DNA from: Vombatus ursinus
Taxonomy: Eukaryota; Chordata; Mammalia; Diprotodontia; Vombatidae
DNA: 64,000 nt
NCBI RefSeq assembly: GCF_900497805.2
Contig: NW_020954569.1
Span: 25,314,231-25,378,230 of the forward strand
Reading direction: 5' to 3'
A program made the translations under genes and the position numbers. A model generated the notes under the pieces. The model was not told the DNA's origin, ran no database searches, and was given only the letters and a program-made list of their open reading frames with translations. Below are positions 33,776 through 44,350 of this stretch, piece by piece. The first letter of the stretch is position 1, and every line of letters begins with the position of its first letter.

Positions 33776-34390
33776 TCTGAGTATTTGAAGGATTATTTTG
33801 GTAGCTGGGTTAAGAATAGATTGATTTTGGGGATCTATATGAGATGTTATGAAGATAGAAATTACAAGACTTAACAATAGGTTGGTTGTGGGAGTGACAG
33901 GAGTTGAGTGTAACACCAAGGTTTTAAGCCTTGGTGAGAGGGAAGGTAGCAGGGAAGTTTGTACTAGTGGAGGAATTTGGAGTAAAGATAATGAAGGTTG
34001 TTTTAGACATTTTAAGCTTGAGAGGCCACCAGGTCATACAGTTCAAGATGTCTAAAAGGTAGTTGATGATGCAGGACTGTGGCTCTGGAAAGAGATTAGG
34101 GCTAGAAATAGAAATCTGGCAATCATCAGCAAGCAGATCTTAATTGTGGGAGATGGTAAGACCACCAATTGAAATCACATAGAGGAGGAAGGAAAGAGGG
34201 TCCAGGACAAAACCTTAGTACCCTGAGGCTTGGGGGAACTGACCTTTAGTAGGTGTGATGTTCATAAAGATATAGCAAAAGAGACTGAAAAGGATTGGTC
34301 AGTCCGATAGTATGAGGACTAGGAGAAAACAGTCTTACAAAAACCTAGAAGAATGAATATCCTTGTTGAATGCAGCTGACCTTGCTGGAT

Positions 34391-34745
34391 CCCAGAGCTG
34401 CAAAATACAAGGGCTATTGAAACCAGTTAAAAGAAGACTTATGGAAATCAGTTAAAAAAAGAAAAGAGGAAACAAAGGAGTCATGATGTTCTGACCGAAT
34501 GTCACTCCTCCCCCCAGTATTTCCCCCCTTCTCTATGGATTTTAGGTTGTTATGCAAAACAACTTAAGTAACAGCTTCTTGGGGCATGTCTCCTACTCTC
34601 TTCCTGTTGAAATGCATTTAACTCTGTCCCTCTCTGCCCATCTTGGGCACTCCAGTACCCTGGTGCTGTGTGCTGACCCCAAATTGCAATTCTCTTGCCT
34701 TGATTGAAAGACCCTAGGTTTTACTTTTTTGACACTCTTCTTTAT
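34391..34745. mobile_element. Unassigned insert in L2; possible LTR fossil
   Basis: About 355 bp break the collinearity of the antisense L2 copy. Composition differs from the L2 on both sides: pyrimidine-rich, with 'gtgctgtgtgctgaccccaa' and a T-rich end. The layout is compatible with a solo LTR, but no family, clear ends or target duplication was found. Old. Confidence 0.3.
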
Positions 34746-35020
34746 TTCAGGTTGACATGCTCCTAGAGGAGATGGTGATTGATGATTTCAAAGTCTGCAG
34801 AGGGGTAAGGAAGGATAAGATCTGATTAAAAAAAGGTCATTAGACTTGGCAATTGAGAGATCATTGGTAACTTCAGAGAGAGTGGTTTTAGTTGAGTGAG
34901 GTCAGAAGGCCCATCACAGAAGGTTTAGAAGCAAGGGAGAGGAAAGGAAGTGGAGGCACCTAGTGTAGATAACTTTCTCAAGGAATTTAGCTGAGAAGGG
35001 GAAGAGAATAAACTTTAAAA

Positions 35021-35883
35021 AATAGCAAGGCTCTAATGTAGCTTTTTTTTTCTTCTTCTCAGCTTAGTTCTAATAAGCGTCCCCTTCATTCCCAGTTTTC
35101 GCATAGTATCCATCACAGAGTCACAGGATACTGTGGAAGATGAGCAGCATGGTGGAAACAATGGATAGTAAACATCGTTATAAGAAAAATTAATGACTAG
35201 AGATGATTGGTGCTGAGAAAAAGATGAAAGAGATTTTAAGAGAAGGCAGTTTCAAAATTCCAGATACGGGATAATGAGACCTTGGTATAAGGTTGTAATG
35301 CTAAGGAATAGTGTTGAAAAGGAAAAATCACTAATTTTTATAGAGGAAAAGATGTCAGGAGTCAGCAGCAGCTCTAGGTATCTAGACGACTGATGAGTAC
35401 TGATGATGAGAACTAATGATGTTTTTTTTTTTTTTGGAGATGGCCAATGACTGTGGATTTGCTGAGATGCAAGCCTTGTGTGTACATGAATAATTTAAAT
35501 TATTTTGTAATACCTAAATGTCCTAGGAGGAGCTGAGAAAAGAAAAAGGGGCAGAGAGGGCAATCTGGTAAAGTGACTAGAAGAGTTGGTTTTGGTTTAT
35601 TTCCTTTGTAGTGATAGAGTGATGCTATAAACAAACATATCAGGGATGAATTGATTGCAAAGGAGTTCAGAATTCTAATGAACAGAAGGCTTATGTCGCA
35701 GTCAATCCCATACATATGATAGAAGATTTTGAAATGAGAGTTGTTAGTACCCTCTGATTACTTTGATAATAGGAATGTCTATCTGCCAGAAGGAAATGCT
35801 TCAAGAGGTAAACCTTAAACATAAGAATTAGCTTTACTTCTTTTCTTTGACTTTCCCTCTTGTTAGAGAATATTATCCAGACA
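35021..35883. other. No confident feature
   Basis: Some G/A-rich parts (35150-35420) could be more antisense LINE, but I could not anchor them. Poly-T lies at about 35422-35434. Confidence 0.35.
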
Positions 35884-36122
35884 TCTTTTGTTCAGTCGTG
35901 TCCAACTTTTTTGAACCCAGTTGAGGTTTTCTTGGCAAAGATAATGGAGTAGTTTGTCATTTCCTTTTCCAGCTCATTTTACAGATGAGGAAACTGAGGC
36001 AAAGAGGGTTAAGTGATTTACCCAGTGTCACACAGTTGGTACATGACTGAGGACAGATTTGGACTCAGAAAGTCTTCCTGACTTCAGGTCCAATACTCTA
36101 ACCACTGTGCTACCTATCTAAC
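35884..36122 (-). mobile_element. Mar-1 CORE-SINE, near full length
   Basis: Antisense: 'tcttttgttcagtcgtgtcc', 'acagatgaggaaactgaggc', 'cagtgtcacacagttggtac' and the head end 'ctgtgctacctatcta'. Confidence 0.9.
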
Positions 36123-36129
36123 TTCTCTA

Positions 36130-36200
36130 TCAACATCTCTATGTCTCTGTTTCTGTCTCTCTATCTCTGTCTCTGACTCTCTCTGTCTCTCTCTCTCTCC
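36130..36200. repeat. TCTC/TCTG-rich pyrimidine repeat
   Basis: Interrupted TCTC units with TG and TA insertions, directly after the Mar-1 head end. Confidence 0.9.
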
Positions 36201-36431
36201 TTTGGTACTATAAATGACATTGTTTAGACAATTTGAAGTTCCTAAAGAAATAAAACTGGTACAAAAGGAAAAAAACTACCATTGTTGGGAAAGAGTTTAA
36301 TTCCCTTACCATGGTCTTCTTGAGCTACTAACACTAAGACAAGGACACTGAAAATCAGTATTTTGAGGAGGAAACATTATACCTTGTGAATGATTTTAAA
36401 ATAATTCTTTCAGCAAAAATAATACAAACAA

Positions 36432-36529
36432 AATCCGGCCTCAGACCAAAACACTTGACACTTACTAGCGGTGTGACCCTGGGCAAGTCACTTAACCCCA
36501 AATGCCTAAAAAAACAAACAAACAAAAAA
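36432..36529 (+). mobile_element. 5'-truncated short tRNA-SINE with 14-bp target duplication
   Basis: Starts inside the SINE ('ccggcctcagaccaaaacac'), continues 'ggtgtgaccctgggcaagtc' and 'acttaaccccaaatgcct', and ends in an A/CAAA tail. It is flanked by a perfect duplication, aataatacaaacaa, at 36418-36431 and 36530-36543, as expected of L1-mobilised SINEs. Confidence 0.85.
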
Positions 36530-36543
36530 AATAATACAAACAA

Positions 36544-37319
36544 CCAAAAAAGCAGCCAAACATTTTTTTCTAAAAAGTTGAACCTGGTGGCATGAAATTC
36601 TTGGCCTTTCATTGACTCCAGTTTCATATTTTAGTTATGGGAGAGTAAAAATTAAATTAGAAATTTTTAAAAAATCATGGTCTTATAGTACTGTCTCTCC
36701 CTGGGATGAATCTGTACTTATTCCCTAGGGCATGCATCTGCTACAGTTTCTTAAAATGAATCAAATCAAGAAGTTGTAATTATATTCTTAAAATGAGGAG
36801 GTATCATGCAGTTTTTTCTGATAACTATATTTTACTTCAACTGGTATATTTTCTTGGTAATAGCACTTAGTTATTTTCCCTTCCTATGCTAAATAAAGGA
36901 CTTTAGTTCTGGGGTCAAATCAGAGTTCATAGTAAAAACAGAAGTTTTCTGGCTTTAACACATTTTTGGAAAAGTAGTTACAACATTATAATAAATAATA
37001 ATAAAAATAATTATAATTTCCAAAAGAAACTGTCTTTATTGGCTTACATTTCTTCCCCCACTAGACAAGGCACTGAATAGAAAATTCTTTGATGTGATAT
37101 CTAACTCTAGGATTTTATGATAAGTTCTGCTGTACAAACATTCAGAAATCATAAAGAAAGATTTACCACTAAAAATACTATCTTTATGCTTTACACAAAC
37201 ACTCAAATAGATAGGTGAATTCATTTATATGGGTATTCCCCCCAATGACACAGATCACACAATCTTCCAATGTCTATTTATCCTGTCCAGCTCTTCCATA
37301 TGTCTTCTCCAAAGTGTAC
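36544..37319. other. No recognised feature
   Basis: AT-rich, with an ATA-rich patch near 36990-37015. Confidence 0.45.
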
Positions 37320-37380
37320 TATAACAACAACTAACATTTATATAGCACTTACTATGTGCAAGGCATTGTTCCATGACTTA
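37320..37380 (-). mobile_element. Ther-2/MIR-class 3' fragment
   Basis: Antisense: 'aacatttatatagcacttac', then 'tatgtgcaaggcattgtt'. Confidence 0.65.
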
Positions 37381-37804
37381 GAAAAAAGCACTAGAAGAAT
37401 ACTTGTATTTTTTTTTTAAAATGGGCCTTTGTTATAATAAGAAGCTTAGGGTCATTTATAATTTATTTAATTAAAACAATTTATTCTTCTGTAGTATGTT
37501 TTACACAATATGAACCACTATTATAAATTGAATGCTTACAGGGCATCTAGAATCAATTTTCTAAATTATGTATATGTTTTGTTCTCTGTAGATCTTTCCA
37601 ACTTCCAGTGGGCAAGTGGTAAAAAAGCATTTTTTACAAGGACTATCTGGATGATCCTTCCAGAGGAGTTCTGGTAGATTTTAGCAAGCTGGAAAGACCC
37701 AAGGACCAGTCTAATTACATTAAGAGATACAATGGAATCACATCATATAAATTGCACATATTCAGCTCTATGTGCTAAGCAAGAGAGTTGGTGAAGAGCA
37801 AAGG
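37381..37804. other. No recognised feature
   Basis: AT-rich unique-looking sequence before the purine tract. Confidence 0.45.
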
Positions 37805-38035
37805 AGGAGATGAAAGGAAGGAGAAAAAGAGGGAGGAGGGTAGTGAGGGAGAGGGAGAGATGGAGAGAGAGAAGGGGAGAGAGAACAGAGAGAGAAAGAA
37901 GAAAAGAGAAGAGAAATAGAGAGAGGCAGAGAGAGAGAAACAGAGAGACATACAGAGACAGAGACAGAGAGATACAGAGAGACAAAGACAGACAGAGAGA
38001 CAGAGACAGAAAGATGGAGAGAGAGAGAAGAGAGA
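37805..38035. repeat. Long GA-rich polypurine tract
   Basis: About 230 bases, nearly all purine on the plus strand: GGGA/GAGA units, then GAGACA units. Frames of 99 and 109 codons through it are Arg/Glu-rich or Leu/Ser-rich artefacts of the repeat. Confidence 0.95.
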
Positions 38036-39332
38036 ATGGTTTAAGCAGTGCCAATGACTTTTTGCCCACCATTCAACTCAGTGTGCATATGCCCCAGAGT
38101 GTGAGATGAGTGAGAAAGTCTGCTGCTCCCACAGTCAAAGTTCATTCATGTTTCTCATATTACAAAGCTCAGATGATTCTAGAATCTCCATTTTTATTAT
38201 ACCTACAATCTTTTTATTTTACTTCCTAGAATTTCTTCTACAGAAGACCTCCATTGTGCTAATCTTTTAACTTTTTGTACCCCATCTTGCATCATGGTGA
38301 ATCAAGAAGAAGAAACAACTATATGGTGGTGTGATCACCCTCTAATATAATCATATGTATGCGGGAAACCCTTTTAAGAATATTTCTTCCTTTAATCATG
38401 TTTTCCCATAAGCTAAGCCTTTATCTATTTTTCATTTTTCTATTTGTATAGAAGTCTTGGTCTCTGCCTTTCTGTGATCAATAATTTAGCTGAGTGTTGT
38501 GAAAAATGCAATTTACATTCAATTGTTTTGTAGCAATCTACTCAGATCCATATGCTTTTAGGTACAGACTGATTTGTTTCAAGGAGACCCTATCTTTTTT
38601 CTAGATACAACTGCTTAAAGATACTTTACTGTTCTTTATGGACTATTGAAGGAATTTTCCAGTGTAATTTTGATTATATGGTATCTTCAACTTATGAGCT
38701 GTCTTTAGAACCTAACCCCACTACCTCCATAAGATGCTACTTCAGTATCCTCAGCAAGAAGATGGTCATGAGATGATGAATTTTTCAGTTGTAACAACTC
38801 ATGTGTTTAACATATGCACAGTTAGATGGACTATCTATAGAGCAGAAATTTTAGCTCTTTTGAAGTATCAAAGTAAATAAAGTAGTTGAATGACATATTG
38901 CCAAGTGAAAACTACCAGTTCAATCGACCATTCTGAAGGGGTGTATGTAAATTTCTCTCTCTCTCAAAAAGGAAACAAAGAGGTGTGAGAAGCACTATAA
39001 AACTTTTCATCATTATGTTCCCAAGAATCCATATAAATTGATTTTGTAGAAAACCTACCAAAGAAAAAAAGTGCTGAGCTCAATAGGAAAAAGATAATTC
39101 TGTAGAAATGATGAGCACTAGAATATATGGCTGGATTTATATGCCACAAAGTAAAGAGAAGATTTGCCTTTTGCATACTTAGTTGATCAGTGTACACATC
39201 ATTTGGGTACCCTCTCCCCTCCTCTCCCCTCACCTCAGAAAAACCTAGTTTAAATTCTGAATTTTCAACACTGTCTACATTAACCAAATCAACTCATTTA
39301 ATCCCTCTGATAAAACTACCAAGTAGACAGTT
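38036..39332. other. No recognised feature
   Basis: About 1.3 kb without a nameable repeat. The minus-strand 107-codon frame at 38964-39287 has no recognisable motif. Confidence 0.45.
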
Positions 39333-39369
39333 TTTAAAAACAAAACAAAACCAAAACAAAACAAAACAA
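39333..39369. repeat. (AAAAC)n A-rich repeat
   Basis: AAAAC pentamers with one CC interruption. It could be the A tail of a lost retroelement. Confidence 0.85.
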
Positions 39370-39509
39370 GGCAGCTCCAGAATTGAAGATCATCTATTAG
39401 GTGATAATGTCATAGAAGCTTAGATTCTGATATCTATTCCTGCACCACCCTCCCACCCCAACATATTATGCCTTAGTTTGGCAAACATGGGAATAATGAA
39501 TCAGTTAAT

Positions 39510-39640
39510 CAACTTACAAGCATTTATTAAGACTGTCTATAATGTACTAGGTACTGTGGTAGGTGTCTGGTGTCCCCAATGCCTTGCACAGTGCCAGGAA
39601 CAGAAAAGGAACTTAATAAATATGTATTGAATTGCATTCC
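39510..39640. mobile_element. Two L2 3' ends, head to head
   Basis: An antisense end at 39510-39570 ('caagcatttattaagactgt', 'aatgtactaggtactgtggt') is followed directly by a sense end at 39573-39640 ('tccccaatgccttgcacagt', 'aacttaataaatatgtattg'). Confidence 0.65.
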
Positions 39641-40239
39641 CATGTATGAACTCTTTGGAACAATTGTTGAGATCTAGATTAAAATAACTTACAGAAAGAA
39701 CCTTTCCTGTTCTTTTCCTGGAAGGGTGACACATGCCATGGTTAAGTGTGAGTGTAAAAAGGCTTTAAGGTAAGATAAGCACTCAACTGGGATTGGAATA
39801 TCATGTGACTTGGCCTGGAAAAGAATCCAGAGTGTCATATTGATGAATACTACATTTTATTAAGCCAGTGGGTCAGCTAGGAACAATTGCTTAACTTGTC
39901 TGTTTCTATTTCCTCAAAATATGGCTGTTGGTCCTTGAAATGGTAACATGTGCTTCAAATAAAAAAAAAATAGAAACCATACAGGCACATTGAAATTGGC
40001 CCATTTCAAACCATCTTAGATAAGTGGTATATCTCTGTTACTGGCCAAACTATTCAGAATTTAATTGGAAGAGATAGGAAATCATCTCTATTTAATCTAA
40101 ATTAGTTAAATTCAAATGTAGTTTCTGGTCCCTAACCTAGTGGTGTTAGGATTTCAACTTGCCAAACCCATGGATTTCCAAATCACCATATCATCAGCAG
40201 CAGCTACTGCCATGCACCCAATACTACATTAAACCACTG
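39641..40239. other. No recognised feature
   Basis: Poly-A patch at about 39959-39970; otherwise unassigned. Confidence 0.45.
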
Positions 40240-40339
40240 GTCTCTTCACATAACTTTCCTGCTCAAGACCCCTTTAATGACGTACAATGAGGGATAAAAT
40301 TCAGATTCTTTGGCCTGGAATTCAAGTCCCTTCCTAGCT

Positions 40340-40528
40340 CAGTGGTGTCAAACTGAAATAGAAACAGATCCCTGCAGTCGCATATTGACTTAGAAAACCA
40401 CAAATTAATATTATCTATGTTGTACTGCATTTTTTATGCATTTTGTTAAATAGTTCCCAATTACATTTTAATCTGTTTCTGGTCAGGAGTTTTGTAGCCT
40501 CATAAGAGCCACAAGTCTGATATCTCTT
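40340..40528 (+). mobile_element. Short hAT-type element, copy 3
   Basis: The end cagtggtgtcaaact and the interior 'tgacttagaaaaccacaaat' are almost identical to copy 1. The other end is diverged (gatatctctt). About 189 bp, close to the 187 bp of copy 1. No clean 8-bp duplication, but it interrupts the L2 copy. Confidence 0.7.
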
Positions 40529-40747
40529 TTACCTGCTCTTCCAAACTTGTGTCCTACACTACACGAACCTTCTCTTTCATTCAGACTGGGAATGCCTCAT
40601 CTCACATAGTATGCATCTTTCCTTAGCTCTTGCAAATTATCCTCTAATATCCTCCATTCTGCCTATCCAAATCCTATTCATTTTTCAAAACTCATTTGGT
40701 TCTATTTTTTCTTATGATGTTCTTTGGCCATACCAGCCCACAGGGAT

Positions 40748-40822
40748 CTCCCTCCTTACATGTAAGATGAGGGAGTTAGATTATGTAGTTTCTGAGTTGC
40801 CTTCCTTCTCTATAAAATCATA
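40748..40822 (+). mobile_element. THER1-like SINE 3' fragment
   Basis: 'ccttacatgtaagatgaggg', 'agttagattatgtagtttct' and 'ctctataaaatcataaca' correspond to the THER1 tail. Confidence 0.55.
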
Positions 40823-41050
40823 ACATATACTACTTATACCCTCTCATTTGAAACATAATAATTGAGTAGTGCCTGTCTATTGAGTGATTGTCCTGTCTTC
40901 TTATTTATCTTTAATTTTATCTTCCCAACTTGTAAACTCCTTAAGGGCAGAGAGTCCAAAGTATCATACTGATGACTATATGCTCACAGTCCCTTGAATG
41001 GACCTCTGCATGCAGTTTTTCAATAAATATTTATGGAATAAATGAAGCTA

Positions 41051-41544
41051 ATAAATACAAATAAAAAGTTGCTTTCACTGCCTTGCTTTGGATAACCTTA
41101 TAATCATTATGATCTCACATATGACCACTGTGCCCCATACGTGCCTCCTGTTCAGACTGTAGAGGTGGGAAATCCTGATCTTTTCCCTCCTTTTCCTTGC
41201 TATCTATCTAGTGCCTCTCTGTAGATGAAGAACACAAACACTCCAGGACTTAGTTGACTGTCTCCTTGAGGTGTTTTGGGTTATCACCCTGTCGCTCATC
41301 TGGTGATGACTCTTGTTGAATCTAAGCATCCCTCTCATGACATACAATTCTGTGAGGCAATGAAATGACATTATGGAAGAAAAGTAGAATGTTGAGTGAT
41401 GCTACAGGGCAAAATTGGAGCCAAGTGAAAGAGAAGAATGACAAATTTGCCACAGCATCTAATGACACCACCTGGGAAGTGTTTATTTATGAAAATGTTA
41501 AAGAATGCTATCGTGATGGTGTCTACACATGAAAAATGCTGTCA
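41051..41544. other. No recognised feature
   Basis: About 490 bp without an identifiable element. Confidence 0.45.
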
Positions 41545-42865
41545 ACCAATCAACATTTATTACATACCTACTATATGTCAGGCACTGTGCTAGGTGCTAG
41601 GGATACCAAGAAAGGCAAAAGACAGTCCCTGCTCTCAGAGTCTAATAGGAGAGACAACATTCAAACTACTAGTTTAAACAACCTATATACAGGATAAATT
41701 GGAATAACCAACAGAGGAAAGGTACTAAGCATTAAAAAAGATCAGCCAAGGTTTCTTATAGAAGGTAGGATTTTAGCTGGGACTTGAAGCAAGTCAGGGA
41801 AACTAGGAGGAAGAGATGAGAAGGGAGAGTATTCCAGGAATAAGAGAAAGTCTGTGAAAATGCCTAGAGTCTGGAGATGGAGCATCTTGTGTGAGGAACA
41901 GCAAGGAGACCAGATTATATGGAGGCGGGGAAGGGGTAAGAAGACTTGAAAGGTGTCCATGGGGGAGTCAGGTTATGAAGGCTTTAACTATCAGATAAAG
42001 GATTTTTTAAAAAATTTGTTCATAGAGGTGATGAGGAGCCATTGGAGTTTATTGAGTAGAGACGTGACATGGTCAGAACTAAACTTTAGGAAGATCACCT
42101 TGACAGCTGAGTGGAGGATAGACTGGAGTAGGGAAAGATTTTTGCCAGGAAAACCAACCAGTAAGCTATTATAATACTCCAAGCATGAGAAGGGCAGCTA
42201 GGTGGCACAGTGGATAGAGTGTAGTGCCTGGATTCAGGAAGACATCTTCATGAGTTCAAATCTGGCCTCAGTCACTTAACTAACTGTGTGACCCTGGGCA
42301 AGTCATTTAATCCTATTTGCTTCATTTTTCTTATCTGTAAAATGAGCTGAAAAAGGAAATGGCAAACAACTCCAGTATCTTTGTCAAGGGGTCACAAACA
42401 GTTGGACATGACTGACAAATGACTGAAGAACAACAAGCATGAGATTATGAAGGCCTGTATCAGGATGGTAGCAATGCCAGAAGAGAGCAGTGGGCACCTG
42501 CAAGAGATTGTAAGAAGGTAAAATAGACAATCCTTGGCAATATTGGATGTGGGGAATAAGAGTGAGTGAGGAGTAGAGGATGACATCTAAGTTTTGAAGA
42601 TGGGTGGCTGGGAAGTGACGATATCCTCGGTAGTAATAGGTAAGTTAAGAAGAAGGAAGACTTGGAGGGTGGGGATAAGGAGCTTGGTTTTGGAGATGGT
42701 GAGCTTAAGATGTCTATGGGACATCCAGTGTGAGATATCTACTAGACTTTTGGAGAAATGAGACTGGAGGTCAGCAGGAAGGTTAGGGCTAGGTAAGTAG
42801 GTTTAAGAATCATTAACAAAGAGATGATAGTTGAATCCATGGGTGCTGATCAGATCAAGTATTTG
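41545..42865 (-). mobile_element. L2 LINE, longest clear copy (antisense), split by Mar-1
   Basis: Starts at the 3' terminus ('ccaatcaacatttattacat', 'actatatgtcaggcactgtg') and passes 'gggacttgaagcaagtcagg', 'tgaggaacagcaaggagacc', 'attggagtttattgagtaga', then, after the Mar-1, 'gtcaggatggtagcaatgcc'-like text, 'gtgaggagtagaggatgaca' and 'agatgtctatgggacatcca'. Minus-strand frames at 41742-41960 keep L2 ORF2 C-terminal residues but are short and broken. Confidence 0.88.
42191..42433 (+). mobile_element. Mar-1 CORE-SINE with 11-bp target duplication
   Basis: Full-length sense copy: 'agggcagctaggtggcacag', 'tggatagagtgtagtgcctg' and 'ctgtgtgaccctgggcaagt', with 3' end 'ttggacatgactgac'. It is flanked by a perfect duplication, caagcatgaga, at 42180-42190 and 42434-42444, inside the L2 copy. 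Confidence 0.95.
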
Positions 42866-42899
42866 CTAATGCAAAAAGGAGAAAATTTTCTGATGATCA

Positions 42900-42990
42900 C
42901 AAGTGTGGTGGAGGCAGGACTCAGGCCCAGGTCTTTTTACTCAGAGCCTAGCTTTCCATCCACTTCCCCATGCTGGCCCTGTTTAATAGG
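42900..42990 (-). mobile_element. MIR-class SINE head fragment
   Basis: 'gcaggactcaggcccaggtc' and 'gcctagctttccatccactt' resemble the antisense head half of MIR/THER. Confidence 0.45.
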
Positions 42991-43082
42991 ACAGCAGGAT
43001 CACTGACCAAGGGGCCTTCATCCTTAGGGTCACAGTCCCTGCATCTGCCACACAGATCCTTTTTGAGAATTTTAAGGAGAAT

Positions 43083-43138
43083 TTAAAACATAGTGCCTGG
43101 CACATAGTAGATGCTTAATAAATGTTTCTTGATTGATT
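43083..43138 (+). mobile_element. L2 LINE 3' terminus
   Basis: 'tagtgcctggcacatagtag', then 'atgcttaataaatgtttctt' and the terminal 'gattgattgaaag'. Only the last 56 bp are present. Confidence 0.85.
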
Positions 43139-43140
43139 GA

Positions 43141-43262
43141 AAGTTTTTTTATTTTCATTTTTTTTTCATTTTTCATTTTTTCATTTTCATTTTATTTCAT
43201 TTTCATTTTTCATTTTCCAGAAACCTAGACCTAAAAACCTAGAAACCTAGACCAAACTAGAA
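43141..43262. repeat. (TTTTCA)n repeat then AAACCTAGA-type repeat
   Basis: About 78 bp of TTTTCA/TTTTTCA units (43141-43218), followed by four irregular copies of 'aaacctaga' (43221-43257), directly downstream of the L2 terminus. Confidence 0.9.
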
Positions 43263-43859
43263 CTTACATAGAGCCCTTAGGTATGTCCCAGAACCCAGAA
43301 CAGGGCTTCCTGAAACTGAGAAATTAAAGATCTGTTGCTCAGCCCTATCGAAATTCTAATCAATGTTCCCAGGAATCTAAAGACTTTACAGCTGGGAAAT
43401 GCAACTGGAAGGTGCCAATACTTTATTTCTCTCATGACAGTCATATGTTCATACTCACAATGAAAACTTTTCTGCTGTTTATGCTTCTTTTTGCAGCAAA
43501 CAGTTTGTTTTAGAATTACAATGTACTCTCCAGTGGATGCAGCCTTCACACCAAGGTTATGTTAGTCATATCGATCAGTGTAAACTCTAAAGTGTGACTG
43601 CATTGTCCAATAAGAACATGATAAGAATTACTTAAGATCTCTTTAGGAGAGACAGCTTATTTTGAATATCCTTCACACTCAAACCTGGGGTAAATTTTGA
43701 GAAATGTTGCATGGTACGTCTGTTTGATTTGGTTTTGCCTCTTTTAAAAGCTTTGGGCTGGGGAGAGATTTGAGACAGATTTCTTACATGTTCTACATAT
43801 GAAATATGTTCTGCATATTCTTATAAAGACCTTCTCTCCCTTCTCCATGCCATGCTTAT
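43263..43859. other. No recognised feature
   Basis: A 90-codon minus-strand frame (43277-43549) shows no recognisable protein. Confidence 0.45.
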
Positions 43860-43934
43860 TTTCCTATCCTTGCCTCAACCATAAGCCCATCATCTATTTC
43901 CTTTTCTTAAGAATAGTTTTTACGGATGTCTTTT

Positions 43935-44205
43935 GATATCTTTATCTTTTTTGTTTTATTTTCCCCTATATCTTTCCCTTTCCTTCCTCTCAAGGAGCCA
44001 TAATATATAACTTTCTTTTTTTTTTTAACAGAAAAAGAGGAAAAGAAAAATAAATCAGCAAAACCAAAAATTACAAAATCAGATAGTATGTGAAGTATTT
44101 TACACCAGTGTATCCCCATCTCTGCAAAGGAGCACAGAAAGGTCCATTCTCCTACCTCTTCTTTAGGGCCATGCTTATCATTTATTTCCTTTTACTTCTT
44201 AAACA
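43935..44205 (-). mobile_element. Probable L1-type LINE 3' region fragment
   Basis: 'ctctcaaggagccataatat', an A-rich stretch, 'aatcagcaaaaccaaaaatt', 'atctctgcaaaggagcacag' and 'cttctttagggccatgctta' match my memory of a common marsupial LINE 3' region. Family and strand are uncertain. Confidence 0.4.
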
Positions 44206-44350
44206 CTGAGAAAGGGATTCAGCAATGATACATATAGATATTAAGTCAAGTTAATTAAAAATTAGAATTGTGCTGTCATCATTTAGCGTCCTTAGCAAAA
44301 AAAAAAAGTTATGACAACCTGGAAGAATACAATATAATCAAAATGTCACA

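Larger units (their letters stand above)
33008..35020 (-). mobile_element. L2 LINE, long antisense copy with nested insertions
   Basis: Three collinear antisense blocks. 33008-33340: 3' end and ORF2 C-terminus ('caacaaacatttaagtgatt', 'gtgacatctaagcttggcct'). About 33780-34390: ('gaagatagaaattacaagac', 'gttttagacattttaagctt', 'ctggcaatcatcagcaagca'). About 34746-35020: ('tcattggtaacttcagagag', 'taactttctcaaggaattta'). The gaps hold a short SINE, a Ther-2 SINE and an unassigned insert. No long open frame remains. Confidence 0.75.
40240..41050 (+). mobile_element. L2 LINE 3' half, split by a hAT element and a THER piece
   Basis: Sense: 'ctgctcaagacccctttaat', 'gcctggaattcaagtccctt', 'ctgctcttccaaacttgtgt', 'gggaatgcctcatctc', 'tgtaaactccttaagggcag' and terminus 'tcaataaatatttatggaat'. 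ORF2 is decayed. Confidence 0.75.

Noticed and set aside
37743-38109. Arg/Glu-rich and Leu/Ser-rich frames of 99 and 109 codons
   Set aside because: They are translations of the GA-rich simple repeat on each strand.
43221-43257. Interstitial telomere-like repeat
   Set aside because: The unit is AAACCTAGA-like and irregular, not TTAGGG/CCCTAA.
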